Below are positions 36,464 through 52,576 of a DNA stretch of 56,158 nucleotides, piece by piece. The stretch's first letter is position 1; each line of letters begins with the position of its first letter. Source of the DNA: Gammaproteobacteria bacterium (GTDB taxonomy: Bacteria > Pseudomonadota > Gammaproteobacteria > Steroidobacterales > Steroidobacteraceae); the NCBI GenBank assembly GCA_025350055.1, contig JANXYK010000002.1:1-56158 (forward strand), in the 5' to 3' direction. Below the pieces are notes generated by a model. That model was not told where the DNA came from. It searched no databases and was given only the letters and a program-made list of their open reading frames with translations. The translations under genes and the position numbers were made by a program.

Positions 36464-36787
36464 ATGTGTCCGCTTTGCCTGGGTACTGCAGCGCTGCTGG
36501 CCTCCGGCGGCACCTCCGCCGGTGGGCTCGCAGCACTGCTGCTGAGCAAACCGCTGCGCAAGCGTCGCGCGCCGCAGCAGACTCCACACGCTACCGCTTC
36601 GCTGGCGAACAGTGTAAAAAAGGAGTTACGCAGCGATCCTCATGGCGACCAGAACAAAACTAAAGCGCGTCCGCGCGCGGCCCAGGGGCACGATCTCACC
36701 GCACCTGCATTTCTTCGTGTACACGGTGAGCGGGAGGGTCGGCAGACGCCGACTGACTTTTCGCATCGTGTGCTGTTATGCGGCTGA
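36464..36787 (+). CDS. Small Cys-motif membrane-like protein after the DUF899 genes
   Basis: Starts MCPLCLGTAALLASGGTSAGG with GGGGAG eight bases upstream. The first ~40 residues, a CxxC followed by a Gly/Ala-rich hydrophobic stretch (GGLAALLLSK) and a basic end, resemble short companion proteins found with thioredoxin-like genes. The rest of the 107-residue frame looks random and overlaps the next frame, so the real protein may be shorter or the 3' part altered. Start confident, extent uncertain. Confidence 0.55.
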   Translation: MCPLCLGTAALLASGGTSAGGLAALLLSKPLRKRRAPQQTPHATASLANSVKKELRSDPHGDQNKTKARPRAAQGHDLTAPAFLRVHGEREGRQTPTDFSHRVLLCG

Positions 36788-36896
36788 TGCGCGCGCGATG
36801 ATCGTCGAGCGCTGTCCTGAGATCGATGCCCTTGCCGTGACGCGCGGCGAGCCGGTGCACTACATTGCAATTGGCGATCACCTGCTGCACGAGTAG
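36642..36896 (+). CDS. Hypothetical 84-residue protein
   Basis: The frame begins MATRTKLKRVRARPRGTISP and continues LTFRIVCCYAADARAMI and GEPVHYIAIGDHLLHE, which reads like protein rather than noise. The only nearby AGGAG (~36619) is about 18 bases from the ATG. It overlaps the 3' part of the preceding frame by 146 bases, so at most one of the two is right throughout the overlap. No family recognised. Confidence 0.35.
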   Translation: MATRTKLKRVRARPRGTISPHLHFFVYTVSGRVGRRRLTFRIVCCYAADARAMIVERCPEIDALAVTRGEPVHYIAIGDHLLHE

Positions 36897-36900
36897 CGCG

Positions 36901-38022
36901 CTAGTCGATCGGCCAGGGCATCGCTTCCGGCAAGGGATTCTCTGCTGGCGTCGTTGGCTCAGGAGTACCAACACCCAGATCGACCGCACGCCACCACGGT
37001 TGCACGCGCTCGCCATGCGATGGCTCGATCGGCTCGCCGAGTCGCGGCATCAGCAATTGCGCGCCGGTCTTCGGCCCCAACTCCAGCAATGCTTCCGCCG
37101 GCTGGTCCCAGTCGTGCATCGCGAGACTGAAGGTGCCCCAGTGCACGGGCAGGAATGGGCCGCCACCCAGCAGCGAGAGTGCTTCGAGCGCATTGGCCGG
37201 CCCGAGGTGTATGTCGCCCCAGGCCGGATGGAAAGCGCCAACTTCGAGCATCACAAGATCAAAGGGCCCGAGTCGCTCGCGAATCGACTGGTATTCACTC
37301 GTGAGCCCCGTGTCACCGCTGAAGAACACCACATGACGGGGCGAGCGCATGATCATCGATGACCACAGCGTCGCGTTGCGATCCCTGAGGCCGCGGCCGG
37401 AGAAATGCTGCGAAGGCGCGGCGGTCACCGTGAGATCCGTGTTCGGCAGCCGGTAGGTTTCCCACCAGTCGAGCTCGGTGATGCGCTCGGGCTGCACGCC
37501 CCAGAGCTCCAGATGCGCGCCGACGCCGAGCGAGGTGACGAACGGCACTTTCAGCCGTGCGAGCTCACGGATGGTCGGGTAGTCGAGATGATCGTAGTGA
37601 TCGTGCGAGATCACCACCAGGTCGACCTCGGGCATCTGTTTCAATGTCACCGGCACGGGCTGGAAGCGCTTCGGGCCGACAATGCTTGAGGGAGAAGCAC
37701 GCTTGCCCCACACCGGGTCGGTCAGCACGCGCAGCTTCCCGAATTCGAGCAACACGGTCGAGTGGCCGAGCCACGTGGCACGCAGCCCGCTCGATGAAAC
37801 CCGCGCCCAGGTCTCGAGCGGGTTCACCGAGGGCAGCGGCCCGCGCGGCACGCGCCGATCGCCGCCGCAAATGAACTCCTTGATCGTCGGCATGGGCACG
37901 TTGGGATCGCGCAGCCCCGGACGAATCGGATGCAGGTTGCGGAAGCCCTCGCCCGCCCAGCGCGACGAGGCCTTCATGCGCTCAAGTCGCGCGCCCATGG
38001 ATTTCTTGCCCAGTGATCTCAT
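36901..38022 (-). CDS. Metallo-beta-lactamase-fold hydrolase, NAPE-PLD-like
   Basis: About 373 residues of an MBL-fold hydrolase with the metal motif SHDHYDHLDYPTI, a second metal ligand region in FFSGDTGLTSEYQ and PVHWGTFSLAMHDWDQP near the C-terminus. The layout TWLGHSTVLLEFGKLRVLTDPVW is that of the N-acylphosphatidylethanolamine phospholipase D/UlaG branch. I start at MRSLGKKSMG (38022), although the frame is open to 38109, because the first 29 codons look unlike the family. Substrate not predictable. It ends in TAG and is convergent with the preceding small genes. Confidence 0.87.
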   Translation of the reverse strand: MRSLGKKSMGARLERMKASSRWAGEGFRNLHPIRPGLRDPNVPMPTIKEFICGGDRRVPRGPLPSVNPLETWARVSSSGLRATWLGHSTVLLEFGKLRVLTDPVWGKRASPSSIVGPKRFQPVPVTLKQMPEVDLVVISHDHYDHLDYPTIRELARLKVPFVTSLGVGAHLELWGVQPERITELDWWETYRLPNTDLTVTAAPSQHFSGRGLRDRNATLWSSMIMRSPRHVVFFSGDTGLTSEYQSIRERLGPFDLVMLEVGAFHPAWGDIHLGPANALEALSLLGGGPFLPVHWGTFSLAMHDWDQPAEALLELGPKTGAQLLMPRLGEPIEPSHGERVQPWWRAVDLGVGTPEPTTPAENPLPEAMPWPID

Positions 38023-38141
38023 GATCCGGAACTCATGCCTCTCAATCCTGTCATGAACCCAACACACCGCCGTCGTAGCATCAGCGCACTGTCGCTGCGT
38101 TGCGAGCATTCCGCCGACAATGATCGTCCGAGGTTTTGCTC

Positions 38142-38438
38142 ATGGAACCAACCCACATCACATTACTGCACGTTCGCACCCACAGCTTGCGCATGCGGTT
38201 CCCGCTCCACGCCAGAGCGCAGCGTCGCCATCCGCCGTCAGCGCCCAGCGTTCGCGCGCCTGGCCTGCACTATCACTTTACTTACACTGAGGTCGTTGCT
38301 TCAAGCGGTCTGAAAGCCCCCGACAATGATTCTATGATCGTTGTTGAGGCTCTCCACGAGATTCATCGGAGCCGCCAAGCCATGCTCAATGTCCTGGCGC
38401 AGCTGCGCGGCGACGACACCACCGAGCAAGTCTGGTAA
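38142..38438 (+). CDS. Hypothetical 98-residue protein in an otherwise empty stretch
   Basis: The ~450 bases between the MBL gene and the ABC transporter gene hold only this frame. It starts MEPTHITLLHVRTHSLRMRF with GAGG nine bases before the ATG and ends with an amphipathic-helix-like stretch from MIVVEALHEIHRSRQAML to VLAQLRGDDTTEQVW. The middle is Arg/Pro-rich and looks like noise, so the true product may be only the last 34 residues (ATG 38334) or none. No family recognised. Confidence 0.3.
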   Translation: MEPTHITLLHVRTHSLRMRFPLHARAQRRHPPSAPSVRAPGLHYHFTYTEVVASSGLKAPDNDSMIVVEALHEIHRSRQAMLNVLAQLRGDDTTEQVW

Positions 38439-38471
38439 AGCGCCAGCGCCCACTTTGACCTGACAACAGCC

Positions 38472-40346
38472 TCAGGCTGTCTCGGCAACGCGCGGCACGG
38501 CGGGTTCATCGTCGTCGCCGATGAAGCCACCGCTCTGGTGCGCCCACAGCGTGGCATAGATGCCACCGCGCGCCAGCAGCTGCGCGTGATCGCCCATCTC
38601 GACGATCTCGCCACGATCAAGCACTACCAGCCGATCCATCGCCGCGATGGTCGAGAGCCGGTGCGCAATCGCGATCACGGTCTTGCCGCGCATCAGGTGC
38701 GCGAGGCTCCCCTGGATCACCGCCTCTACCTCGGAATCCAGCGCGCTAGTGGCTTCATCGAGCAGCAGGATCGGCGCGTCTTTCAGCATCACGCGGGCCA
38801 GCGCGATGCGCTGGCGTTGGCCGCCGGAGAGCTTCACGCCCCGCTCGCCCACATGCGCATCGAAGCCACGCCGGCCGCGCGCATCGGCGAGATCACCGAT
38901 GAACTCCATGGCCTGTGCATCGCGTGCCGCCTGCAAGAGGTCATCTTCGTTGGCATCAGGACGACCGTAGAGAATGTTGTCGCGTACCGAGCGGTGCAGG
39001 AGCGAGGTGTCCTGCGTCACCATGCCGATCTGCGCGCGCAGCGAATCCTGCGTCACAGTGGCGATATCTTCGCCATCGATCAGGATGCGGCCTCCCTGCA
39101 CGTCGTAGAAGCGCAGCAGCAGGTTCACCAGTGTCGATTTGCCGGCACCCGAACGGCCTACGAGGCCGATCTTCTCGCCGGGGCGGATGTCGAGCGTGAG
39201 CCGCTCGATCACCGGCCGCGCGGCGGCATTCTGTTGTTGGTAAGAGAAAGTAACGCCTTCGAAGTGCACGGCACCACAGGTGACGCGCAGCGGCCGGGCA
39301 TTGGGCTTGTCGACCACCATCTGTGGGCGCGTGAGCGTATTGATGCCATCCTGCACGGTGCCGACATTCTCGAAGAGCCCCGTCATCTCCCACAGCACCC
39401 AGTGCGAGAGGCCGTTGAGCCGCAACGCCATTGCGGCAGCCGCCGCGACCGCGCCGACCAGCACCGCGCCATGCGTCCACAGCACCAGTGCTGCGCCCGT
39501 GATCGAGATGATCAGCGCGACGCTCAGGATCTGGTTGACAATCTCGAAACCCGTGACCAGCCGCATCTGCCCATGCACCGTGAGCAGGAATTCACGCATT
39601 GCACTCTTGGCGTACCCGGCCTCGCGCGAGGAATGCGAGAACAGCTTGACGGTGGTGATGTTGGTATAGGCATCGGCGATACGCCCCGTCATCATGGAGC
39701 GCGCATCGGCCTGTTCCTTGCCGACCGCGCTCAGGCGCGGCACAAACCAGATGATGGCCGCCGTGTAGGCCACGAGCCAGCCCACCAGTGGCACCAGCAA
39801 CCAGAGGTGAAACCCGCCGACCACCAGGCCGATCGTGATGAAGTAGATCAGCACGAACACCATGATGTCGCCGAGTGCGAACCAGAAATCGCGCACCGCC
39901 AGCGCGGTCTGCATCACCTTGGCGGCGATGCGTCCGGCGAACTCGTCCTGGTAGAAGGCCAGGCTCTGGCCCAGCATCAGCCGATGGAAATTCCAGCGCA
40001 GCCTCATCGGGAAATTCCCCGCCAGCGTCTGGTGCTTGATGATGCTCTGGAAGGCCACCAGCACAATACTGGAGAGCAGGATCACGACGATCACGGTCAT
40101 CGCGAGGCGCCCTTCAATCCACAACCGATCGTGCTTTAAGGCGCCCAGCGTATCGACCACGCGCCCCAGCATGCCAAACAATGCTGCCTCGAACACGCCA
40201 ATCAGCGCGCTGAGCAGCGTCATCGCCAGCATGTATTTGCGCAGCCCTTTGGTGCCCGCCCACAGGAAGGCGATAAACCCGCGCGGCGGCGTTTCCGGCG
40301 GCGCGCTCGGATAGGGGTCGATCAGGCTTTCGAAGTATTTCAGCAC
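38472..40346 (-). CDS. ABC transporter, fused permease and ATPase
   Basis: A 624-residue half-transporter of the MsbA/MDR type: six membrane helices in the first ~340 residues, then the nucleotide-binding domain with Walker A GRSGAGKST, Q-loop TQDTSLLHRSV, signature LSGGQRQRIALARV and Walker B ILLLDEATSALD, H-loop AIAHRLST. It should act as a homodimer exporter of lipid or drug-like compounds. It is monocistronic, with a GNAT gene 37 bases upstream in the same direction, so they might share a transcript. Confidence 0.95.
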   Translation of the reverse strand: MLKYFESLIDPYPSAPPETPPRGFIAFLWAGTKGLRKYMLAMTLLSALIGVFEAALFGMLGRVVDTLGALKHDRLWIEGRLAMTVIVVILLSSIVLVAFQSIIKHQTLAGNFPMRLRWNFHRLMLGQSLAFYQDEFAGRIAAKVMQTALAVRDFWFALGDIMVFVLIYFITIGLVVGGFHLWLLVPLVGWLVAYTAAIIWFVPRLSAVGKEQADARSMMTGRIADAYTNITTVKLFSHSSREAGYAKSAMREFLLTVHGQMRLVTGFEIVNQILSVALIISITGAALVLWTHGAVLVGAVAAAAAMALRLNGLSHWVLWEMTGLFENVGTVQDGINTLTRPQMVVDKPNARPLRVTCGAVHFEGVTFSYQQQNAAARPVIERLTLDIRPGEKIGLVGRSGAGKSTLVNLLLRFYDVQGGRILIDGEDIATVTQDSLRAQIGMVTQDTSLLHRSVRDNILYGRPDANEDDLLQAARDAQAMEFIGDLADARGRRGFDAHVGERGVKLSGGQRQRIALARVMLKDAPILLLDEATSALDSEVEAVIQGSLAHLMRGKTVIAIAHRLSTIAAMDRLVVLDRGEIVEMGDHAQLLARGGIYATLWAHQSGGFIGDDDEPAVPRVAETA

Positions 40347-40383
40347 TCAGGGGTCCTAAGGGAACGATGCTCGAGTGCCATTG

Positions 40384-40740
40384 TTACAGGCAATCGAGCT
40401 CCATCTCAATGCGATCGAGCTGCGGCCCCCAGCCCTGCGGAATGCTCTTGACAGCGCGCGCCCCAAAGCGGGCAAAAAACGGCGCCGATTTCTGGCTGGC
40501 GGCAATGTGCAGCACCGGCGCGCTCTGTGCCCGGCAGCGTGACAGGGCCCGCGCCATCATGGCCGTGCCCACGCCCTGTCCCTGCGCCGCGGGCGAAATC
40601 AGGATCCAGCGCAGCGCCACACCGCCTCCGGCGCGCTCGCCCGGGTCGAAGTGCTCCGGGCAATTCTGGTCGAACAGCGCCAGGCAGGAGCTGTGGTCGG
40701 CCGCGAGGAAGCTGCGTATTGAGGCGTTCGCGCGTGACAT
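40384..40740 (-). CDS. GNAT acetyltransferase with apparent internal deletion
   Basis: A ~118-residue GNAT-family acyltransferase. The acetyl-CoA motif is intact (ISPAAQGQGVGTAMM), as is the C-terminal half, FFARFGARAVKSIPQGWGPQLDRIEMEL. The N-terminal CLALFDQNCPEHFDPGERAG runs directly into GGVALRWIL. In relatives about 30 residues forming strands beta2-beta3 lie between these parts, so an in-frame deletion seems likely. The start is uncertain among ATGs at 40770, 40746 and 40740. Confidence 0.7.
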   Translation of the reverse strand: MSRANASIRSFLAADHSSCLALFDQNCPEHFDPGERAGGGVALRWILISPAAQGQGVGTAMMARALSRCRAQSAPVLHIAASQKSAPFFARFGARAVKSIPQGWGPQLDRIEMELDCL

Positions 40741-40903
40741 CGGCATGACTCTATCAACTTCCGCCGACATTAATTTCGCCTCATTTTTCCTGTGGCCCGT
40801 CAGCCGGGAGGCCCAATGAGCGTTGAGTCACAGCAAGGGAGCAGGGAGGGCAGGAAACTTGCCGTCCGGGCACGCCCTTGCAGCCACACCACAGGAGCAT
40901 ATT

Positions 40904-41482
40904 GTGAAATCAGCCAATCTCGTATGTACAGGTCTCTTCTTGCTAGCCACCGCCCCCGTTTTCGCAGCGGGCCCGGCCACCAGCGAGGTGGTACAGCGCG
41001 ACGTCAATCAGCAGGAGCGCATTGAACAGGGGCTACAGAGCGGCCAGCTCTCCACCAAGGAAGCCGGCAAGCTGGAGACCCAGGAAAAGCGCATCGATCG
41101 CGTGGAAGCACACGATCTGAAGGACGGGAAGCTCTCGCCTGGCGAGACTGCGCAGATCAATCGCATGGAGAATCGCTCCAGCGCGCAGATTTACAAGGAC
41201 AAACACAACGCCGCGCACGGCAATCCCGAGTCCCGGTCATCGGAACGCATGCAGGCCGACGTGCAACGCAATGTGAACCAGCAGCAGCGCATTGAAAACG
41301 GCACGCGCTCAGGCGCCCTGAGCAATCGCGAGGCCGGCGCGCTGGAGCGCGGTCAGGCGCATGTTGATGCCAGGGAAGCACGCGCTGCCCGCAACGGCCA
41401 TGTTTCGGCGGCCGAGCAGGGCGGCGTCCAGCGCAGCGAGAACCGGCAGAGCCGCAAGATCTACCGCAAGAAGCACGACTGA
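40904..41482 (+). CDS. Exported protein made of two 70-residue repeats
   Basis: A 192-residue protein starting at GTG 40904, with AGGAG six bases upstream; the first ~22 residues are a signal peptide (LVCTGLFLLATAPVFAAG). The mature part is two ungapped 70-residue copies, residues 33-102 and 123-192, offset by 90. Both carry NVNQQ/DVNQQ-RIE-G, SGxLSxxEAGxLE and end in KxKH. They are helical, polar and rich in Gln, Arg and Glu, fitting a periplasmic coiled-coil or binding protein. Function unknown. A strong terminator follows. Confidence 0.85.
   Translation: MKSANLVCTGLFLLATAPVFAAGPATSEVVQRDVNQQERIEQGLQSGQLSTKEAGKLETQEKRIDRVEAHDLKDGKLSPGETAQINRMENRSSAQIYKDKHNAAHGNPESRSSERMQADVQRNVNQQQRIENGTRSGALSNREAGALERGQAHVDAREARAARNGHVSAAEQGGVQRSENRQSRKIYRKKHD
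41000..41209 (+). repeat. First 70-codon repeat unit
   Basis: Encodes residues 33-102 of the preceding protein, DVNQQERIEQG to YKDKHN. It pairs ungapped with 41270-41479. Conserved landmarks are VNQQxRIExG, SGxLS, EAGxLE, the xAxxG segment and IYxxKH. The divergence is too great for a recent duplication. Confidence 0.8.
41270..41479 (+). repeat. Second 70-codon repeat unit
   Basis: Encodes residues 123-192, NVNQQQRIENG to IYRKKHD, the ungapped partner of 41000-41209. A 20-residue linker (residues 103-122, GNPESRSSERMQADV region) joins the copies. Confidence 0.8.
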
Positions 41483-41495
41483 TCGGATCGGGCTG

Positions 41496-41534
41496 TGCGG
41501 CGGACGTCAGTGCCCTGGCGTCCGCCGCATTTTT
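41496..41534 (+). terminator. Rho-independent terminator
   Basis: An 11-bp perfect stem, TGCGGCGGACG (41496-41506) with CGTCCGCCGCA (41519-41529), a 12-base loop and a run of five T (41530-41534). It lies 13 bases after the repeat-protein stop. This is the best intrinsic terminator in the window. Confidence 0.9.
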
Positions 41535-41612
41535 ACCGGTCAACCGATACACAGCTGCAGCGTTCGATCAATCAACGGCCGACACGATCGGCGCAATCAA
41601 GGAAACGCAGGC

Positions 41613-41942
41613 ATGAAATCGCATCAGAAATTCTTGAGCGCGGCGCTATTGGGCGCGGCACTGATCCTCTCCGGTTGCGTCGTCGCGCCCGCGCCAGGCT
41701 ACTACGGCGCACGCGTGATGGTTGCGCCACCGGCACTGCGCGCCGAGTACTACGACGTCGCGCCCTATCCGGGCTATTTCTGGATCGGCGGCTACTGGAA
41801 CTGGGTGGGCGGGCGACACGCCTGGGTAGATGGGCATTGGCAAGCGCCGCGTCCCGGATACGCCTGGGCAGGGCACCGCTGGGACCGCGACGGTGATGGC
41901 TGGCGTCTGCGCCCTGGCCACTGGGAGCGCGCACATCGCTGA
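41613..41942 (+). CDS. YXWGXW-repeat lipoprotein
   Basis: A 109-residue lipoprotein: signal with lipobox LILSGC (Cys at ~22), then YFWIGGYWNWVGGRHAWVDGHW followed by GYAWAGHRWDRDGDGWRLRPGHW. These aromatic repeats are the YXWGXW family pattern, found in small proteobacterial envelope lipoproteins. AAGGAA lies upstream of the ATG at 41613. Role unknown. It is downstream of a terminator, so it has its own promoter. Confidence 0.85.
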   Translation: MKSHQKFLSAALLGAALILSGCVVAPAPGYYGARVMVAPPALRAEYYDVAPYPGYFWIGGYWNWVGGRHAWVDGHWQAPRPGYAWAGHRWDRDGDGWRLRPGHWERAHR

Positions 41943-42038
41943 AGCCCAAAGTTGATTTGCCGGGCGCGTTGCGCCGCAGAACACATTTCGTAGCAATCAC
42001 GCCGCGACAGATGGGCGCATAGGTATCGCGACCATTTA

Positions 42039-42641
42039 CTAACCACAAAACCCAGGGATCTTGTCGCCCAAAATGATTCGATACTTGCGCTCCGTCGGAG
42101 TCATCTGCTCCAGTGTCTTCTCTTCTGTCTGCAAGACGTCTTTCTTTGAAAGTGTAATCAGACCGGTAGGCAGATCTTGTCGGTATTCACCCAAGAGGTT
42201 GCTTCGTTGTCCAAGCGACGCTGCAGTCAATGGGACTTGGCGCCAACCCCGAGGGCCGAGCCGATACTCCCAGTAGGGTGGATTGGGCTCTCCGCGCGCG
42301 TGCCAGACATCGCAAGAACTCGTGATTGCCACAACCACCCACTAGAGCGTCGACGAATCCTTGTAGAGTGTGTGCGCACGCAGTGACACGCTCCACGGCG
42401 GTAGTGCTGCAAGAGTTCCTGTGAAGCGAATCGATGAGTCTTGCTCGATGGAGTTATAGGCGCCGCCTCCCAGTGCGTTGGTCTCATTGAACCTTCCCTC
42501 TCGCTGAACTTGCATGATTGTGCCGTCATCAAGCTTGATCTCTTCCGTCCAGCGCTTTGTAGAGTGGCTGGCGCAGCAGCTCAGCAGTGGCACAAGAACA
42601 ATGGTCGACAGCGCAGCCCTGAAATATGCAGCGGTTGTCAC
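42039..42641 (-). pseudogene. Lipoprotein-like gene interrupted by one in-frame TAG
   Basis: A single frame of 200 codons from GTG 42641 (GGAG six to seven bases upstream) reads TTAAYFRAALSTIVLVPLLSC, a lipoprotein-type signal, then KRWTEEIKLDDGTIMQV, FTGTLAALPPW and LYKDSSTL. TAG at 42342-42344 (codon 100) follows. It continues in frame WVVVAITSSCDVWHARG, NPPYWEYRLG and LGQRSNLLGEY to GFCG. From memory, similar proteobacterial hypothetical proteins run straight through this position with a polar residue. The natural end is TAG immediately followed by TAA. Either a recent nonsense mutation or readthrough; a 99-residue truncated lipoprotein could also be made. Confidence 0.7.
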
Positions 42642-42753
42642 TTGTTTCTCCCTCCCTGATGCGCTCGCGATCCTCTAAACCGGCGAGAGCAACATTCCAA
42701 CACTATCCTTCGGTCCTGCATGATTTCGGCCCAGTGATCGACACGATCGCTGT

Positions 42754-43962
42754 CTACCGCTCGTCCCGCATCCGCTCCCGCCAGTCTTCGTGCGGCATGA
42801 TGCGCTTCATGAATTCGTCAAATAGTGGAACCGTAAAGGCCGTGTCACCGTGGCTCGGGCTCCACACCATGCCTTTTGCGATCAGCGCATTGCGTGTGGG
42901 GCCCAGGGCGGTCACTTTGCGGTCCAGAACACCGGCAATGTCGCCTGATCGGTGTGGGCCCGCCCCCAATTCCGCCATCGCGCGAAGGTAACGCTTTTCC
43001 GTCGGCGTCAGCCGGTCAAAGCGCACGCGGAAAAAGCTCTCATCCAGCGCAGCGATGGTAATGGCGCTGGCTGCAATGACATCGTCTTCCCGGATCGGAT
43101 CGGTGGCTGCCACGTCCCAGGTGTGTTTTCCCCACTCCTGCAGGAAGTACGGATACCCCTGCGTCTCACGCACGATTCGGTTGACGGCGAGGTTGTCGAT
43201 GGCAACGTGTTCGGCCTCGATGGGCTTGGTGATGGCGATGCGCGCATCGTCTACAGACAGCGGACCGACCACGGGAAATTCGAACAGTCGCTCGGCATAG
43301 GATTTTGCCCGTCCCATCTGCCCACGCAATTGCGGGAGGCCTGCACCCACGAGCACCACAGGCAACTGACGTTGCGCGGCCCGATGCAGGGCGGTGATCA
43401 GTGCGGCCAACTGCTCTTCCTCGACGAACTGCAATTCGTCGAGGAAGAGTGCGACCACGGTGCCTGCAGCCTTGGCTGCGGCGCCTACAACTTCAACAAG
43501 TGACTGCAGGTCATGCTCGAGGTCACCGTTATCGGCAAGACCTGGTTCGGGCTCGTAGTCTATGCCGACTTCGATGTCCTTGAATTTGACCTTCAGGGCT
43601 TTCGCAAATCCGGCCAGCGCACGCAGTCCTCGTTTCGCTTGGTCCTTTGCCTGTGCCACTGCAGAAAGGCTCAACAAGACTAGGCGCATTTCCGGCGCGA
43701 GCATCGCGGGGAGAGAGCGCCCTTCGGGAGCTTCGATCCGTACGGTCCGGATGCCGGTCGCCTCGGCATCAATCTTCATCCGGTCCAGCAAGACTGTCTT
43801 GCCGACGCCGCGCAAACCCACCATCAGCGCGCTGCGGGCGGGCAACCCACGACGGGCGCGCTCGAGTGCAATGCGCACGTGCTCGCGCATCGCCGCGCGT
43901 CCAGCCAGCTCCGGCGGCGGGGTTCCGGCGCCTGGGGCAAATGGGTTTCGGACGGGATCCAT
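42754..43962 (-). CDS. AAA+ ATPase (ATP-binding protein)
   Basis: A 402-residue P-loop ATPase with Walker A GLRGVGKTVLLDRM (~49-62) and Walker B VVALFLDELQF, then a C-terminal winged-helix-like part (RLTPTEKRYLRAMAELG). This pattern resembles the archaeal-type AAA ATPases that occur as single mobile genes in bacteria, often thought to be toxin- or defence-related. No partner gene is evident. The start has no Shine-Dalgarno and an AT-rich promoter lies right against it. Ends in TAG. Confidence 0.87.
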   Translation of the reverse strand: MDPVRNPFAPGAGTPPPELAGRAAMREHVRIALERARRGLPARSALMVGLRGVGKTVLLDRMKIDAEATGIRTVRIEAPEGRSLPAMLAPEMRLVLLSLSAVAQAKDQAKRGLRALAGFAKALKVKFKDIEVGIDYEPEPGLADNGDLEHDLQSLVEVVGAAAKAAGTVVALFLDELQFVEEEQLAALITALHRAAQRQLPVVLVGAGLPQLRGQMGRAKSYAERLFEFPVVGPLSVDDARIAITKPIEAEHVAIDNLAVNRIVRETQGYPYFLQEWGKHTWDVAATDPIREDDVIAASAITIAALDESFFRVRFDRLTPTEKRYLRAMAELGAGPHRSGDIAGVLDRKVTALGPTRNALIAKGMVWSPSHGDTAFTVPLFDEFMKRIMPHEDWRERMRDER

Positions 43963-43968
43963 GGTCCA

Positions 43969-44006
43969 TTTATACCATAATTATGATAGTTATGAACTTA
44001 CCATAA
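43969..44006 (-). promoter_or_regulatory. AT-rich promoter region of the AAA ATPase gene
   Basis: On the minus strand a TATAAA (43974-43969) lies six bases before the ATG at 43962, so transcription would start at or near the start codon. TACCATAA occurs twice on the plus strand (43973-43980 and 43999-44006), 26 bases apart, as a possible operator pair. The patch is far more AT-rich than the rest of the window, a sign that the gene was acquired. No good -35 box was found. Confidence 0.5.
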
Positions 44007-44078
44007 ATTAACTAAGATCTGTATAAATTGAACCTGAGCCCATGTGGCACACACTTCGAAAGTGAGGGACAAATGAAA

Positions 44079-44159
44079 GGCGGGCCGGAGTCACGGCGCC
44101 GCCTCAATCAAGCGAATATCGGGGAGCGACTTGAGGCGGCGCCGTGACCCTGGCCCGCC
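44079..44159 (-). terminator. Very long hairpin terminator of rpoBC
   Basis: Two nested perfect arms: 8 bp (GGCGGGCC, 44079-44086 with 44152-44159) and 18 bp (44090-44107 with 44131-44148), separated by three-base internal loops, with a 23-base apical loop. It begins 21 bases beyond the rpoC stop. In the rpoC direction it is followed by UUUCAUUU. It should end rpoBC transcription before the AAA ATPase gene. Such stem length is exceptional for an intrinsic terminator. Confidence 0.8.
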
Positions 44160-44180
44160 TCTCGTCTGTGCCTTAGCGCA

Positions 44181-48389
<4,209 letters not shown>

Positions 48390-48391
48390 GT

Positions 48392-52471
<4,080 letters not shown>

Positions 52472-52576
52472 CGTCTGAACCCTCTGAATACGGGAGAAAG
52501 CCGGCGCGCACTGCAGCAACCCTAAGGCATCAGCCCCGAAGTCGCCGCAGCACGAGCCACGGTGCGGAGCCAGGTT

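Noticed and set aside
38468-38482. ACAGCCT-C-AGGCTGT dyad at the end of the ABC transporter gene as terminator
   Set aside because: The loop is a single base and no T-run follows; it overlaps the stop codon and is probably chance.
15174-44180. Genome-wide reassignment of TAG to a sense codon
   Set aside because: rpoC, rplJ, the zinc-finger, MBL and AAA genes end in TAG at the normal family length, so TAG works as a stop here.
52520-52576. Attenuator between rplL and rpoB
   Set aside because: Only a weak CCGCA/TGCGG pairing was found; not enough to call.
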